From: Trichoplax sp. H2
Lineage: Eukaryota; Placozoa; Uniplacotomia; Trichoplacea
NCBI GenBank assembly: GCA_003344405.1
Contig: NOWV01000083.1
Coordinates: forward strand, 62,001-126,000
Reading direction: 5' to 3'
Length of the DNA: 64,000 bases
The position numbers and the translations under genes are program-made. Numbering within the stretch: the stretch's first letter is position 1; every line of letters starts with the position of its first letter. A model generated the notes under the pieces. The model saw only the letters and a program-made list of their open reading frames with translations, made no database searches and was not told the DNA's origin. Below, in pieces: positions 14,140 to 27,200 of the stretch.

Positions 14140-14460
14140 TCAATCTTCAAAAGTTATCTACTGTACCAGATGATGGACTACTAGATACTGTACAGTACAT
14201 CTGAACTCTGTACTGTACCTGGCTGTACAGTACAGTACACTGTACTGTACACCTGTCGATGGTTAGAGCTCTTTGCAGTACTGTACAGTACTGTACTGTA
14301 ATAATACAGTATAGTGGAGCAGACCAGACCATGAAGACCTCTAACAGTACAGTACAGTACAGTGTATGGTTACAATACACTACTGTACTGTACAGTTAAG
14401 GGGCCCCTTATTAGTTTTGTACCGTGTACAGTGTACAGTGTACAGTACTGTACTGTGCTC
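14140..14460. promoter_or_regulatory. Dense TACTGTAC palindrome cluster between BOLA2 and MRPL50
   Basis: Nearly the whole 320-base stretch is built from overlapping GTACTGTAC, TACAGTACAGTAC and TGTACAGTGTAC words, interrupted by short unique segments. It fills the head-to-head gap between BOLA2 (ATG at 14115, minus) and MRPL50 (ATG at 14564, plus). Because the words are self-complementary, the cluster reads alike on both strands and could fold into many alternative hairpins. Function is unknown; placement suggests a role in bidirectional transcription. Confidence 0.7.
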
Positions 14461-14563
14461 CATCTAAAGTAATTTGCACCGTGAGTGGCATGGCATAGGC
14501 CTAAAGGAAAAAATCTTTTGCTTTACCCCTGCTAAGTCTACAGATCCAACAGGAATAGATGAA

Positions 14564-15390
14564 ATGATGGCTTTCTCTTATGGGTGCAAAGTAGCTGCAA
14601 GAAACTGGCTATCTTGCGTCTACTGTAGTTATCGAGGCCTGACTAATAGTAGCCCTATGCATAGAATTTTTGGTAGGAGTAAAGAAATTGCTACCGAAGA
14701 GAATACTGGCTCGCAAAGACATATTGGAGTCCCTATGCAAGACGCTGTAGACATCAATGATTTTAATAATTCATCATCTCGACAAGATCGTAAAATTAAA
14801 CCTTTGTTAGTTTTTGATTATAATATATAACTAGTTAAAATAGCAATAATATAACTATCTAAAGGTTATGGCATACTTTATTGTGTATTCTTTCATGTCA
14901 TTAAGCTATCTTATGATAATAACGGATTATGGGAATACGGATGCTTTTTCATTAATAGAGTTCTAAAGGAAGGATATATACCCCCACCGGACGTTGTTGC
15001 GCGCTTGAGAAAAATTGTGGAGAATACGTGTACAGTAGAATCTAGCCAATCTGATAACTGGAAAGAAATTAACTTAGATGATTTAGACATTAAGTTTCAA
15101 GTTTGTACTATTTTAATTAATTAATTCATCCTAATCTTTCAGTATTATTTTCCACCTTATCGATATAACCTTTACTGCTACACTAACATTCTACTTCGCT
15201 CGACTTTTAACAGATTCTAACAAAATGCCAGGAAGAATTTCAGTTAATTGTACCCAATTTTAAGTTATCATCAATGAAAAGTGTTCGTGACGTATTAAAA
15301 TTTTATAGAAAGCCTATCAAAGAAAGAAGAATATTTAACAACATCGACATGGATCGATTGCCTTCAAACTTAATTATTCAGGCTCGTTAA
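14564..15390 (+). CDS. MRPL50: Mitochondrial large-subunit ribosomal protein mL50
   Basis: Three exons: about 14564..14809, 14906..15100 and 15214..15390, with phases 0 and 0 and about 205 residues. Identification rests on exons 2-3: GYIPPPDVVARLRKIVE, NWKEINLDDLDIKFQ, VPNFKLSSMKSVRDVLKFYR and DRLPSNLIIQAR. These align block by block with MRPL50. The first exon would start MMAFSYGCKVAARNWLSCVY, basic and hydroxylated like a mitochondrial targeting peptide. The exon 1 border is the weak point. It uses a GTTTTT donor (the next intron also uses a non-consensus GTTTGT donor), and an acceptor at 14965 would need a different upstream phase. The protein is about 45 residues longer than human mL50, all at the N-terminus. 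Confidence 0.85.
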
Positions 15391-16956
15391 GAAATTGAAC
15401 ATCCGCTAGTGTATTGTGCTCATGGTAATATTGCAAGTAACTGAGCTATGGTGAATTTAAAGCATAGCTATCATGCATGGCATGTCTGTACAAAAAGAAT
15501 GATTTACAATTTGCTGTAATACAAACCTGTGTAATCGATTAAACTTTCATTACCTTATGCATGGAGCTAGGTAAAATTGAAGGGAATATATAGTATGTAA
15601 CGTTAGTTACTATATAAATTAAATTTTAAGTATTACGACACTGTATTATTTGTCTTTATATTCTTCATAATGATTTGCTAATAAATCAGCCTTTGCTATC
15701 TCTTTGAAATATCGATATGTTGGTGGTTGTTGTTAGTATTTGATCTTTTAGAGAGTGACATTATTTCTTTACTAATGAAGAAAGCAATAGTGATACTAGT
15801 GCTGACGTTTCTGAGGATTAATTACTTAGCTAAGATCCTTATGCAATCAATACCTGAACCTGAAATGTGACGTTATCGCTATACTCTTTTGGAATCTGAC
15901 TGTGTATTATATCATTTCTAATTAATCTACATAACAAAATAATAACGTAATTGCTTTATCATTCCACGATAGTGATTATACCGTACTTGCAAAACTAACA
16001 ATTATACATGTGTGAAACAAATCTTTACGAACGATAGCTTGAATACAAAATTGCTACCTTCAAAATTATAGTTGATATTTAACACCCAATTTGATATAAA
16101 AGTATTAGTAAGTTGCATATGTTAATAATTAGAAAATAAATATCACGAAAGTAAAGTTGACAATTTTCACTTATCTTCCGACTTTAATTTGCATTATACA
16201 GAGTATGATTGATATATGTCATCTTTCCTAATATATCTGTTAACATGAATTCCGTAATGGTTATGATATAATCACTTCAAGCGTAGACATCGCGTACAGT
16301 ATTATTTACATGGTAATACGATTTAAAATTATTGTAAATGCGAAAGAAAACCTATCGTTTAAATTAAATTAATGAAGTTATCATTCCTGCCAACAAAAAA
16401 ATTAATAACTTTTTTCAGTTATGGAAATCTATCAGTGGCCAAACCAGAGGAAACACCGATCAGTGAATGACAACTTAAATACAGATTGCAAATCAGTAGT
16501 ACAAGCTTAGAATGTTATTAATTTATAACCTGTATATAACGAGTTACCAATGAACGGAAGCGATATTAAATTTTGGTTAGTAAAATTAGTGATTTTACTG
16601 ATTGTACCAATAACTACTGTATCATACGCGTTCACAGTGATGTATCATCTTCAAGCAACGAATATCGAAATTTATTATTTCCTAATACTTTTCCTATTAA
16701 GAGATGAAGCATCACGTAATTGATCATTTTAATAAACACAAAAAATTTGTTCTTAAAAATACGTATCCGTATACAATTGCAAAATAATAGCTATAAAACG
16801 TAAATTTGCAATAACAAAACAGTATTATGAAAACAAAGTCATAACTCCGTCTCATTTTAACAAGCTATTTCATACATAATTCATGTATGATAACAGAATT
16901 CCGCAATTGTACAGTTTGAAAATTTGTTTTTGTCTTGTTTTCGGTATAGACGTATC
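15391..16956. other. Tail-to-tail gap between MRPL50 and the Ser-rich gene
   Basis: AT-rich DNA without TACTGTAC clusters. It holds the 3' untranslated regions of two convergent genes and one short hydrophobic open frame at 16550-16723, listed separately. Nothing else is recognisable. Confidence 0.5.
16550..16723 (+). CDS. Possible small membrane protein, unrecognised
   Basis: A 57-codon open frame starting MNGSDIKFWLVKLVILLIVP. It has two hydrophobic stretches (residues about 8-30 and 38-50) joined by a short polar loop, and a charged tail. The layout loosely recalls small two-span assembly factors such as VMA21, but I cannot align key residues and do not claim that identity. It lies in a convergent 3' gap, has no visible promoter motif and may be a chance frame in AT-rich DNA, where Ile/Leu/Phe/Tyr codons are common. 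Confidence 0.2.
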   Translation: MNGSDIKFWLVKLVILLIVPITTVSYAFTVMYHLQATNIEIYYFLILFLLRDEASRN

Positions 16957-19900
16957 TCACTGTCCGCTACTTGCAACTTTATTCGATCTATGACTATAAG
17001 TATTATCACCATGTCTTTTAGACAGTCCCCCTAAACAAGATAAAAGTAAAAACATTGTTGTGCAACTGGAGCTATCCAAGATCGACAATTCGCATCATGT
17101 TAGCTATGTAGCTGTTACTAGTTCTGACTTCAGAAATAACAATTAGTAAATATACTGAAAAGGTAAATAAAAATACCCGAAAATGATGATCCATATTTAC
17201 CTCTATGATACTCCTTCCGCCCTTTACTTAATTTATTGTCAGCATCTGCAAAAGAAAATTATCATTACAAGAAGTTAAATGTGAGTTCATAACTGTGAGT
17301 ATGTAACCGCAGTCTACCTCCATTTTCGGCATTATATTCATGATGATTTTCCTTCAAACTGTTTTTCCATCCTAAATTTAATATCAAATTATAGCAGGAT
17401 TGTGAAAATACCATATTAATAAATAAAGGAACGACTAAATTGTTTCGTAAAACTCGTAGGAATATGCATAAATATTGAATATAAGTTAAAATGTCTTTGC
17501 TGTAGAAATAGCAAAGATGCACGGATGATAATTAAATAACACAACAGAAAGAACAGCTGAGGGAAGTAATATATGAATGTTGAAACTTTATACCTGCGAA
17601 TAAGCTCTCACAGTACTTTTTATATCGAAAGAAATTAGATAATTCGTATTTTAATTTATCATGGATTAAGGTACTAAGGGTTATCAGAATAATGGTACTA
17701 ATACTAAGTCTCTCTGTAATTATAGCAGTATCTATAATAGTAAATTATATAATCGTTACGATGTATCATAGCTAGATCTTTTTATTATTTGTTTACCTTG
17801 AAATAAATAATTGGCAGCTTCTTTATGCATAAATGAATTCGGTATAGATTTATTTTGATACGTTGTTTTTCCTTCACTGGAAAAATGGTTGTTGGAAAGT
17901 TGACTTGCTTTATTTTTGCCTAAAAAAATTTTATACAGCATGAGTTTAAACAAAATTCAAGTCTACGAATTATGCAAGCTTTTTAGGGACGACAAACCCA
18001 TTCTGCTAGATAAGAAATTGTTAGCTGCAAGAAAGGTAGTAAAATTTATTTATTGAACTTCAAGATCATCAAAGCCTATGCTTCTACTACATATAAAAAA
18101 GCGGTAGCATTGATATACGTATAGCTGTTTGCGCTATGAGTATAATCTCGATTATAACTTTATTTACCGTGAATCATTGCGTTGTCTTTTGCTGTTGTTT
18201 TGAGCTGCTTAACAGAATCATGAGTAGCTTCAAGGTTGCGATCTTCGCCACGGTTTTCGGCGACTTCTACTGATACTTTCGATAGCAGATCGGTACTAGC
18301 CTGCAGTAACTGGGATTCTGACGGTGGAAAGCCAAAGGGCGGTTCGTTGGTAATAGTCTGATGCCCTTCATCAGAACCTCGCGAGGTATTATCATCTAAA
18401 TTCTTCAATTCCTGATCTGTAATAATCTTAGGTGAAGAATCAACATTAGAAGATTTTCGTCCATCAATAATATTGCCTTCAAGGGTCATCTCTGAAGAAT
18501 TACTACGTTCGACTTTAGGTAATCGTGAAGGAGATGGTGATGATGTACGGTGACTACCGTCGATACTGTTATCTCTATGACCTCGATTTCCTCTTCCACT
18601 CTTGCCACGTATCAAATAATCATTCTTTCTTGTCTTATTTCTAGATTGTGAACGCTTATCAGGGGAGAATTTATGTTCATTACTCCCGCTACCATATGAT
18701 CTTCGATGACCTCTTTCGTCACGCTGTCTATCGCTGCTCTTACCAAATGGCTGACCGCTACTCGTAGTATGTTCAGTTGATCTAAGCCTCCAGTTATTTG
18801 GATCGCGCCAATTCTCGTTATTGCTTCTACTATTTTTACTACCACTGCTATTGACATTACCACTGTTACTGCTACTATTTGGATTAATTCTACTCTTACT
18901 AGTAGAAAAACTGTTACCACTATCAGTACTATGATTATTTTTATTAGGATTACTATTAGAGTTACTACTACGTCGCTGGCTTTGATAGCTTTCTTCATCC
19001 ATTTCTGACAATATGCGAGCTTGCTCTTTAATGCGCTCTATCTAGAAAATAACAACAATACGCCACTTTACAAGATTCTCTAGTAGCGTTAACAAGTCAC
19101 AGGAACGTAAAGCATTCAATATAAATAAATGCAAATGCAAACTGCAATATGCACCTCGATTTTAGTGTTTCTACATATAAGGATAACTTCATTTAGCCGC
19201 ACTAACACATATGCACATTGCTAACTACCGCAAAACTATCACCAAATCTAGAAAATCTTTTCTAATGAGAAATATGTTAAGATTGCTCCATGTCACTCCT
19301 GTACCACTGTTAGACAAAATGGATACTAACGCATATTTTTAAGTAAGGCCAAACACTCACTATTGTTGAAACCTCAAATGATTGATTGACTAAGTTCTAA
19401 ATACTTTCGCAGTTCATAAGCCCAATATTTCATGAGATATTATTTTGTACCCGCGGATTAATTACAATGGGATATAAAAATTAACTTCTGAAATCTCTAA
19501 CTTAATATTTATCATATCATTTTCAAATCGTTTTCATGCGTAGAAAGTGGACAAAATTTCGCTATTTTTACTATCAGCTGCTTTCAATAATTACGATTCT
19601 TATGATCCCTAAACGCCAGGCGCAATACACTTACTCTAACAGTTAGATAATTATAATCGCCGTTAAATTAACTATACAGTCTCGTTTCGTAAATTTCTGT
19701 ACTAGTTTTCATGATAAGTAGTTGCTACCATAATAACCAGCTTACCGGTAGCACAGTACATTCATCATAATCTGGTCGTACTATAGTAATCCTGTAACTG
19801 TGAACGGTACCTTAGTAATTTTTAAGTTTAGCTAATCATATTAGCGAATCACTTAAATGTGACAATATCCATAAAATAATCAGATAAAATTAAAAATCGT

Positions 19901-21156
19901 ATTTTCTTAAAAACGTTAATTTATACATCGTATAAACACTGGACTAATCTAATTTTAATGAAACTATACTTACATATACGCTGGTTAAGACTAATTATAA
20001 TTATTAGTATCTTATTCTATTAGCAAGATAGAGCCCGTGAGATGTTGAAAGTATGAAAGCTGTACACTGTGAAAGTATTCTAAACAGACCTAATGTAGTA
20101 AGATTGTACAGAATTTGGAAGCAATTCAAATACATATACTGCAATAGGATATAGTTTCTACCAAACTGCAATACAAGTTGAAAAATAATAAATTACGTAT
20201 ATCCTTGAGTACTGTACTACTTAGTCAGTACTTACTTTCCTTAAGGTTCAGTATACGAATCCTACTATAAATTTTATTCTACGTTGACTGTATTTTATAG
20301 CATTTACGCTATATAACATACTTCAGCTCGTTAGTCTACTGTAAATTTATATAGTGCAGCACACACAAAAATCGAGTAAGTATTTACAGAAACGAAAACT
20401 GTATAGTATATATCTACATGACTTCCTAAATAGTTTGGTAGAAGTGTGACGAAAAAGATAGGCGTAGCTAAGACAATCCAACTTTAGTTAATTAGAATAT
20501 ACAGTAGGTGCTACTTGACGCTATTGCAATATAATTATGAAGATCAATCCCCCCAAATTTTCATCGTACCAGTTATCTAGATATTATATGTGCAATTTAA
20601 ACACAAGGTGAAAGTAACTTAAGAACTATATTTGTTTCTTCTTTTAGTTTTTAACTCTTCATCATAACTTGCTTATCGGTGCAGCAAACTCTAATATAAC
20701 AATAGCTAAAATCACATAAGCAGCGTGTTATGCAAGCTTTAGAGAGTCAAGTGTAAAATAATTATAGCTAAGATTTGCTCTAAAACTCTAAATATATTAA
20801 AGTCGAATCTCTGTTCTGTACAATATGGTGTTGATCAGAGACATTGAAGAAAATCTCTCACGCTAATTTCGTGCTTGCATACAGTACTGTACAATATCAG
20901 CGGTGCAAGTTACTGTGCGACAGGAAAGTTAGCAATATTTGGGTGCCGTACAGTATTATATGTTTCATAGAAAAAAAATGACAAATTAGTCAGATACCAA
21001 TTTATATTAACTCACCTGTTTAAAATCAGTTTCTTTTGGTAATAAATCGTCGTAAATTTGCAAGAATTGGTCCACGTTATCGCCTCTTAATGCGTCTGCT
21101 AATGAGAATGATATGCCAATCCAATTCTGATTTTTGCTATGGTAATCATCCGCCAT
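16957..21156 (-). CDS. Unrecognised Ser/Asn/Arg-rich protein
   Basis: Six exons on the minus strand: 21156..21016, 19041..18168, 17919..17797, 17371..17318, 17245..17201 and 17030..16957, with phases 0,1,1,1,1. The product is 436 residues. The N-terminus is ordered and acidic (MADDYHSKNQNWIGISFSLA, then DQFLQIYDDLLPKETDF) and runs into a short helix (IERIKEQARILSEMDEESYQ). Residues about 75-200 are low complexity, rich in Ser, Asn, Arg and Gly with RS/RG patches, like RNA-binding or splicing-associated tails. The C-terminal exons add short segments, including IPNSFMHKEAANYLFQ. Three consecutive small exons are phase 1 at both ends, so each could be skipped without frame loss. I do not recognise the family. 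A nuclear or RNA-related role is a guess from composition only. The 2-kb intron 1 (19042-21015) contains some TACTGTAC words near 20880-20960. Confidence 0.75.
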
Positions 21157-24100
21157 TGACTAAATGACGAACTACGCAAGCGCAAAGGGTTGAAGCGGTA
21201 ATGTATCAGGTCTGTTATGGCCTGTAATGACTCTACTGTACTGTACACTGTACACTGTAGTGTACTGTACAGTACAATCTGATTATTTTCGATGTTTCCC
21301 CTCCGTTAAAAAATCAAAGTTGTACAGTACTGTATTCCGTTGAAATTCCTGTATAGTATTTATATAGACCCGTAGAATATAGAACTTATCTAGTTTGGGC
21401 CTGATTTAGCTTATACAATTATGTGTTTTCAGGGTGCCATCGAAAATAATCACACTCAGTACTGTACTACAGTACTTGTTTGTACCGTACTGTACGTTGG
21501 GAGAAGAAACCTCTCTTTCCATACTGTATTCCATACCCTACCACTGATAGTACTAGCAGACAGTACACGGTACGGTATAAAGTTACTGAACCTCTGTTAA
21601 ATGAGCACATTATCGTAAACCGTCAGTAAAGCGACGGGAGCTTGCACTAAAATTATATATAAATATATATATTATACAGTATGAATGAGTGGGTAAGAGT
21701 GTTCCACATAGCTAAAAATGGAGAGTTACTGTAAGATTAGAGAAATGTGGTATGTATATCAGTATATGTCATACACTCTACTACTACACAGTACACGGTA
21801 TAAAGTTACTGAACCTCTGACAGGTCTACGACAAATGGTAACACTATCTGTTAAATGAGCACATTATCGTAAACCGTCAGCAAAGCGACGGGAGTTTGCA
21901 CTAGTGACTCTAAAAAAAAATAGAATTACAGTACATTAGACTCTAATCGAAAACAACTGATACTGCACTGTACAGTACAGTACAAAACCGTACAGTATAT
22001 TTATACAGTACAGTACATCGTACTGTACAATATGACTGTATTGTCCAGTCAGTTGCACGTAAATTTGGTCAAACACAAGTCAAATCATGGTTCAAATACG
22101 GTTTTCGTAGAGCAACTCCCAACGGTGTGGTATACTGAATGGATGGGGAACTGGGTAAAGTGGTTAATCAAACTATTAATTAATTAAATACTGTACTAAT
22201 GATTGCCTGCTGTGTTAATAAATATGCGTATATAGTAGACGGAGATACTACCCCTTCGTTGGTTTTCTTATCCGTATTACGAAGCTGGTGCATTAAGTAA
22301 ATTGATAAGTCCATCTAGGGAACACTAAAATATGACAAAAGCTGAGATACTTGCAGTATTACAGTGACGCAGGTCCATAAACTTTAACCGATTCTTATCT
22401 GGACATTGATGAAGTACCTTTCAAAATCCTAATTACTCTTTAACCGTACTATAAAAAATAAAAAATAAAATTAAATTAGGAATCAATGTTTTTACGCATG
22501 AAATAGAGTGCTATAGTACCGGAAGTGCGGTACGGAAGTACATGACGTAGTCAGTAAACAGTACTGTACCTGGTAAACCATGATACAGTTTGGGTACCTG
22601 TCTCAGACACTGTAATCCATAATGCCAACTACAAATGACAAGTTCTCAGTATAGGGTAATAAGTTAACAAACAGGCTTGGCAAGTCAGCCTAGTCTAATC
22701 ATGGACTAGCTCAGTACAGTACAGTACAGTACTGCGCCATGATCACATTTGCAGCATGTCAGTATGACTGACAAGAAATATTGTTCGAGCACAAAAATTT
22801 TTCGGCATGCCGCATGGGGCAATTCATGAATTTGATTCATTTTTTAATGACTAAAAATCGAAATTTTACAGTTAATAATCGTAATATTGATCTTGGAGAT
22901 GAAAGTTACCTCATTCAATGCACTATTTTTCACTGCCTTATACACAACATGTACATTGTACAGTGACTGTACATAAGAAATCTCGCTTTACAACCGCAAG
23001 TGCTCAATGATATTACAGTAATAAATCAATTAATAATGTAATTAATGAGAGTAATAGGAGTGGTATTCCGCAACTAAATTTTAATAAATTGGTTATTGGT
23101 ATTTTTATTAATTTTTACCGCAGTATTGAGCTATTTTATTTCTTTCAAATTTCTAATACAAACCAACAGTCACTGGTGCATATACGGTCGGTTCAACTAG
23201 TATACATAGCTCACGCAGTAATCGTGGTCATAACTACAAAGTTACTATTTTTTTATTCTTGAGGCCTACAGTTGTTTAATTACTGTACCCCACCTCAATG
23301 TTAATTATACTGTATGTTATTTATTATCATGATAACTTTTGTCACATAAACTGTAAATTAAAAATGAATTTGCATAAGCATTTATGAACAGACGTTCATG
23401 GGAAATCACAGCGATTGTTTTCTGTTGTTAGCATTTTTTTGATGTAAGAATTTGTTGCTGTACTTCTACCAACGGCTATACGAAGTATAATATAGTGAAT
23501 TGATTATTGCTGTCGAGCACTATTAAAAGCATTATTAAATGAAGGGTTAACGTTTACGTAAGGCAATAAGCACGCAGTTTAATGCAATGCTTAAGATCAC
23601 GTACTGCAATAAAGGCGTTTTGCGATATTTTGCAACGGTGCTAGTTGATAGCAAGACATACAATACAGTGTTACGCGTAAACTTCCACTGAAGAGCTTTG
23701 CCTAGCTGTTCAAGCTATTGCTAAATTACGTATTTAATTTATTCTTGTATGTGGCAATCTTATCCGCCGTCTATGTTCGTCTTATCTAACTCAAGAAGGT
23801 ACAGTAGACTCATTTAAAACCTTGCTCTCTACTCAATAATTTTGGCAATAAATAGAATACATACGAGGCTGCAAAATTGAATAAAGGCACAATATTGCAC
23901 TCAAAGAACAAACCCTCTTATACTGGTCCTGCATTACTGCCAAGATCAATAGATGATTATTCTACTTTTATTGTTTATTGTTCTTTCATTTACCAATAAC
24001 GTCTACCCGCATTGACACCTTGCCTGTTATGTAATACACTATAAATAATGCATTAACTATACTACCCTTGGTGCTTATTTGTTATCTTTTCTTCCTAAAT

Positions 24101-24271
24101 TATAATACACATTAATACAAGTTCTACTTTTATCTTAAAACGCCTGTTCTAGCATAATTGTTCATAAATAATTTAGCAGCCATTGATTAAAATCCATCCA
24201 ATTACAGTTGATCAACAACTCAACCCCTACGGTACAGTGCATTAGACCGTGCCATCCAGGCAAACAACAAG
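21157..24271. promoter_or_regulatory. Large head-to-head gap, repeat-rich
   Basis: 3.1 kb between the start codons of the Ser-rich gene and the TRPM gene. TACTGTAC-type clusters lie at 21230-21290, 21455-21500, 21955-22035, 22555-22570 and 22710-22735. It also contains a diverged direct repeat (21561-21649 and 21789-21904) and a short homeobox-like open segment (22043-22138). From about 22980 to 24230 I see only AT-rich DNA with no recognisable content. Confidence 0.55.
21561..21904. repeat. Diverged direct repeat pair
   Basis: Two copies in the same orientation, at 21561-21649 and 21789-21904. They share CAGTACACGG, then TATAAAGTTACTGAACCTCT, then TTAAATGAGCACATTATCGT, then AAAGCGACGGGAG. 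The second copy has about 30 extra bases (21820-21850) after CCTCTG. These are flanked by short CTCTG/TATCTG-like matches, as expected if the first copy lost them by slippage. The core is not the TACTGTAC word, so this is a separate element. Confidence 0.75.
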
Positions 24272-27200
24272 ATGGCGGAAGGGGTAAGATTCGATTCTAT
24301 TTCATCGCTTATTCAGCATTATTACCTTGATATATTGACCATTCATCGTTCATCAAGTGATTTTTGATATCGATTTAGAACATGTTCGTGTGGATAAGTA
24401 ACACTTTGTAATTCTTAGAAAGATAATTCCATCTCAAAAGATAGATTAAAATTGCTTGTGAAAATTTGATAACTTACTGTACTGTATACTGTGTAACACA
24501 TACTGTACAGTACAGTACTGTATTATTACATTACACAGTACAGTATCACAAGACGGCGTTGATAGTTTACATAGTCCTTGTGAGTACTTTTTACCTGTTG
24601 AAGATTTTAACATTAGTGTTCTTTCCTTTCCCTACATATTCAAATGTTCACTCAAGGTATTAAAAAAATATCAATATTAAAATATCAGTGTAAGAAATTA
24701 ATCTCATTAGTTGTCGTAAATCGTACCTATAAGATTAAATCCTTTCATGTTTTAAGTCCTGTCGACAGAAGATTGGAAATCTTTATCGTATCGAAACCAT
24801 ATTTCAAGATGTATTGATTGCATACCGTGTACAGTATAATAAGCATGAAAATAATCGTCAGGCCAATGTGTACAAATTTGTCTACACCTGATGTTTCTTA
24901 GCTTGGCTTTATTATAAACGCTAATGCTAAGTTTAGAAGGTATTTTTTCAACTTGCGTTCTTCTGCAGCAGACAAAACCATATTACATTATACAGTACAA
25001 ATATAGAAACGAATATCAGCTTTATCCATTCACCATTAAATGCAATATCGTAAATAGCCTTAATATTGTTTCGATAGGGTCCTCATATCTCTTTCTTCGT
25101 TCTTTTAAGAAATTATTAAATAATTGGGCATACTTAATGTTTATAAATAAATTTACTTTACTAGGCTATTGACGATTTTGTAGCAAAGAACTTTAAGCTC
25201 TATCAGAAACCTCCGTCTAAAGAAAATAAGTATGTTATTTACGGGAATAACTAGTTATCCACTTCGATACTCGTACTCGAAAATGACAACAATCCATTAA
25301 GATTTTTTCTTCTTGATTTTCTTCTAAAATCTAGTAAAAACTAGTACAACGTTTTTAAATCTAATCTATTAATTATGAATAGTCATATGTTATGTTTAAT
25401 TAAACTTAAGATAAACAATCTTGTATAGATATATCTCACTTTTATCTATTACTATAGTATTACAGATGCTTACGGAGAAATTGAATTCAATTACGCCGGA
25501 TATGAAGCATCAAAGGCGAAGGTTTGTCAGTATTTACTATTATTAACAATTAATATGTTAAGGTCGTTTTACGAGTTTATTTTTAATTTGTACTCTCATT
25601 TGCTTTATTAGTTTAGTACTTTCGTAACTACAGAGATATACCCTGATTAATCTTTTGTAGTATTTGTAGTTGTAATCTAACTTATATAGCGCTTAAAAAT
25701 AAAATAGTTTAAGATGATACTCACTCCTATGTTGAACTAAGAATGGTAAAATAAATCAACGTACTGTTCTAGTTATTTAATTCTATGCTTGCTTAAACCC
25801 ATCTTCAATAGAGCGCACAGTGTTTATTGTTTGTTTCTAAAGGTGTCGTTCTTGATAATGTATTATGTATAAAATTTGAGATTTTAAGATTAGCTGCGAA
25901 TTTCCTTGCTTGAACAGTAACAGTTATTACCTGTTGAATATTTTCTGTATAACGCAATGACCTGCCTATGGAAGAAATAATTTTGTAGACCTACGCGGTG
26001 CTAATGTACAGTATGCCTTGCAATGGGAATCAAAACATCCCATTATCCCATGTGTATTTTCTTTATAAATACTAGTAACATCCAATGCGTTGTATAATCA
26101 GAATAGATATAAGTTCCATTAAGAATTAATCAAACATAAACGGCCTTAAGCATGTAGATGGTATACGAGCCTTACCTCACATCAGTTAATATCCATGATT
26201 CATAGCAATGCTTATTATTTTCTTTCTACAACCGTGAAAGAGATTCTTGTTTATTTCGAAGTGAAGTAATTATGCAATAATTTACTAAATAGTATCTTAA
26301 GACCTCCATTAACGCTGAAATAGCTAAAATTGGTGAGCTATTTCTTAATTACTGGAACATCCGTGAACCAGATTTGGTCATGTCGATAGTTGGTGGTTTC
26401 GAAAATTTACCAAGGAAACCTTCAATACTTCGATTAAATCAAAATCTTGCTGCAATAATGAAAAGAATATGCAGTTATCATTCAACAGCTATCATAACAA
26501 GTGGATACTGTGAAGGTTTCATTCGCAGTACTGCCAAAGCAGTAAATAAACAAGGTACTATCGTTGGTATACCTTCCTGGAATTCCGTTTTTAAGAAGGA
26601 GCTACTCACGAGTAAAAAGGTAACTTGTCAATATTATAAGTAGCGATTTAAATTTTTATATTATTATGATTAGCGTATGCCCACAAACAATGTTTGTGCG
26701 TTGAGGTTCGTCAAGCAATACTGTGCTGTATCGCTAGCTTAATACATTATAACCGTTCACACTGCATCTGGCAAATCAGAATCAGACAGCACGCACACGC
26801 ACTGAATAAATCCAAAGCGGACACTGTTTTTTTTGTTATAGTATTCAAATAGATATAGATATTGTGCTGCATAGTCAATGCATACAATATATCAAGAACG
26901 TTAGTAATTTATGCGGGTTGGTTAATCGTAAAATTTGTTGATAGTAAATATTTACGTCGTTAATGCGTATCTAAGTAATAAGTAAGTGCCGATGAAACCA
27001 TACAGCACAAAATGAACTAAGCTGCATGTTAGCAGCTAATTTGGATGTCCATCGTGAACAGTATGGTATACAGCTGTAGACATGCGATACAGTTGAAATG
27101 GCTGGTAAAATACAGTAATTATTAAATTTGTGACAACCGCCTCCTGTCCCTGTCTTTTCCTTTTAGTAGTCTCTGGTGCGTATTCTATTGTACCTTAATT

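Noticed and set aside
14474-14563. Upstream extension of the MRPL50 first frame (HREWHGIGLKEKIF...)
   Set aside because: It has no ATG in frame. The first ATG at 14564 gives a presequence-like N-terminus, so this is treated as 5' untranslated.
17024-17144. Plus-strand open segment PPKQDKSKNIVVQLELSK that could be spliced to the hydrophobic frame at 16550 in phase
   Set aside because: It overlaps the last exon of the minus-strand Ser-rich gene, whose phases close cleanly, and has no independent support.
17940-18040. Plus-strand start MSLNKIQVYELCKLFRDDKP followed by a possible donor
   Set aside because: It lies within an intron of the Ser-rich gene on the other strand, and no second exon or family match was found.
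18612-18998. 128-codon minus-strand frame rich in Ile and Val
   Set aside because: It is the alternative frame of the Ser/Asn/Arg-rich exon; its composition is that of shifted AGT/AAT repeats.
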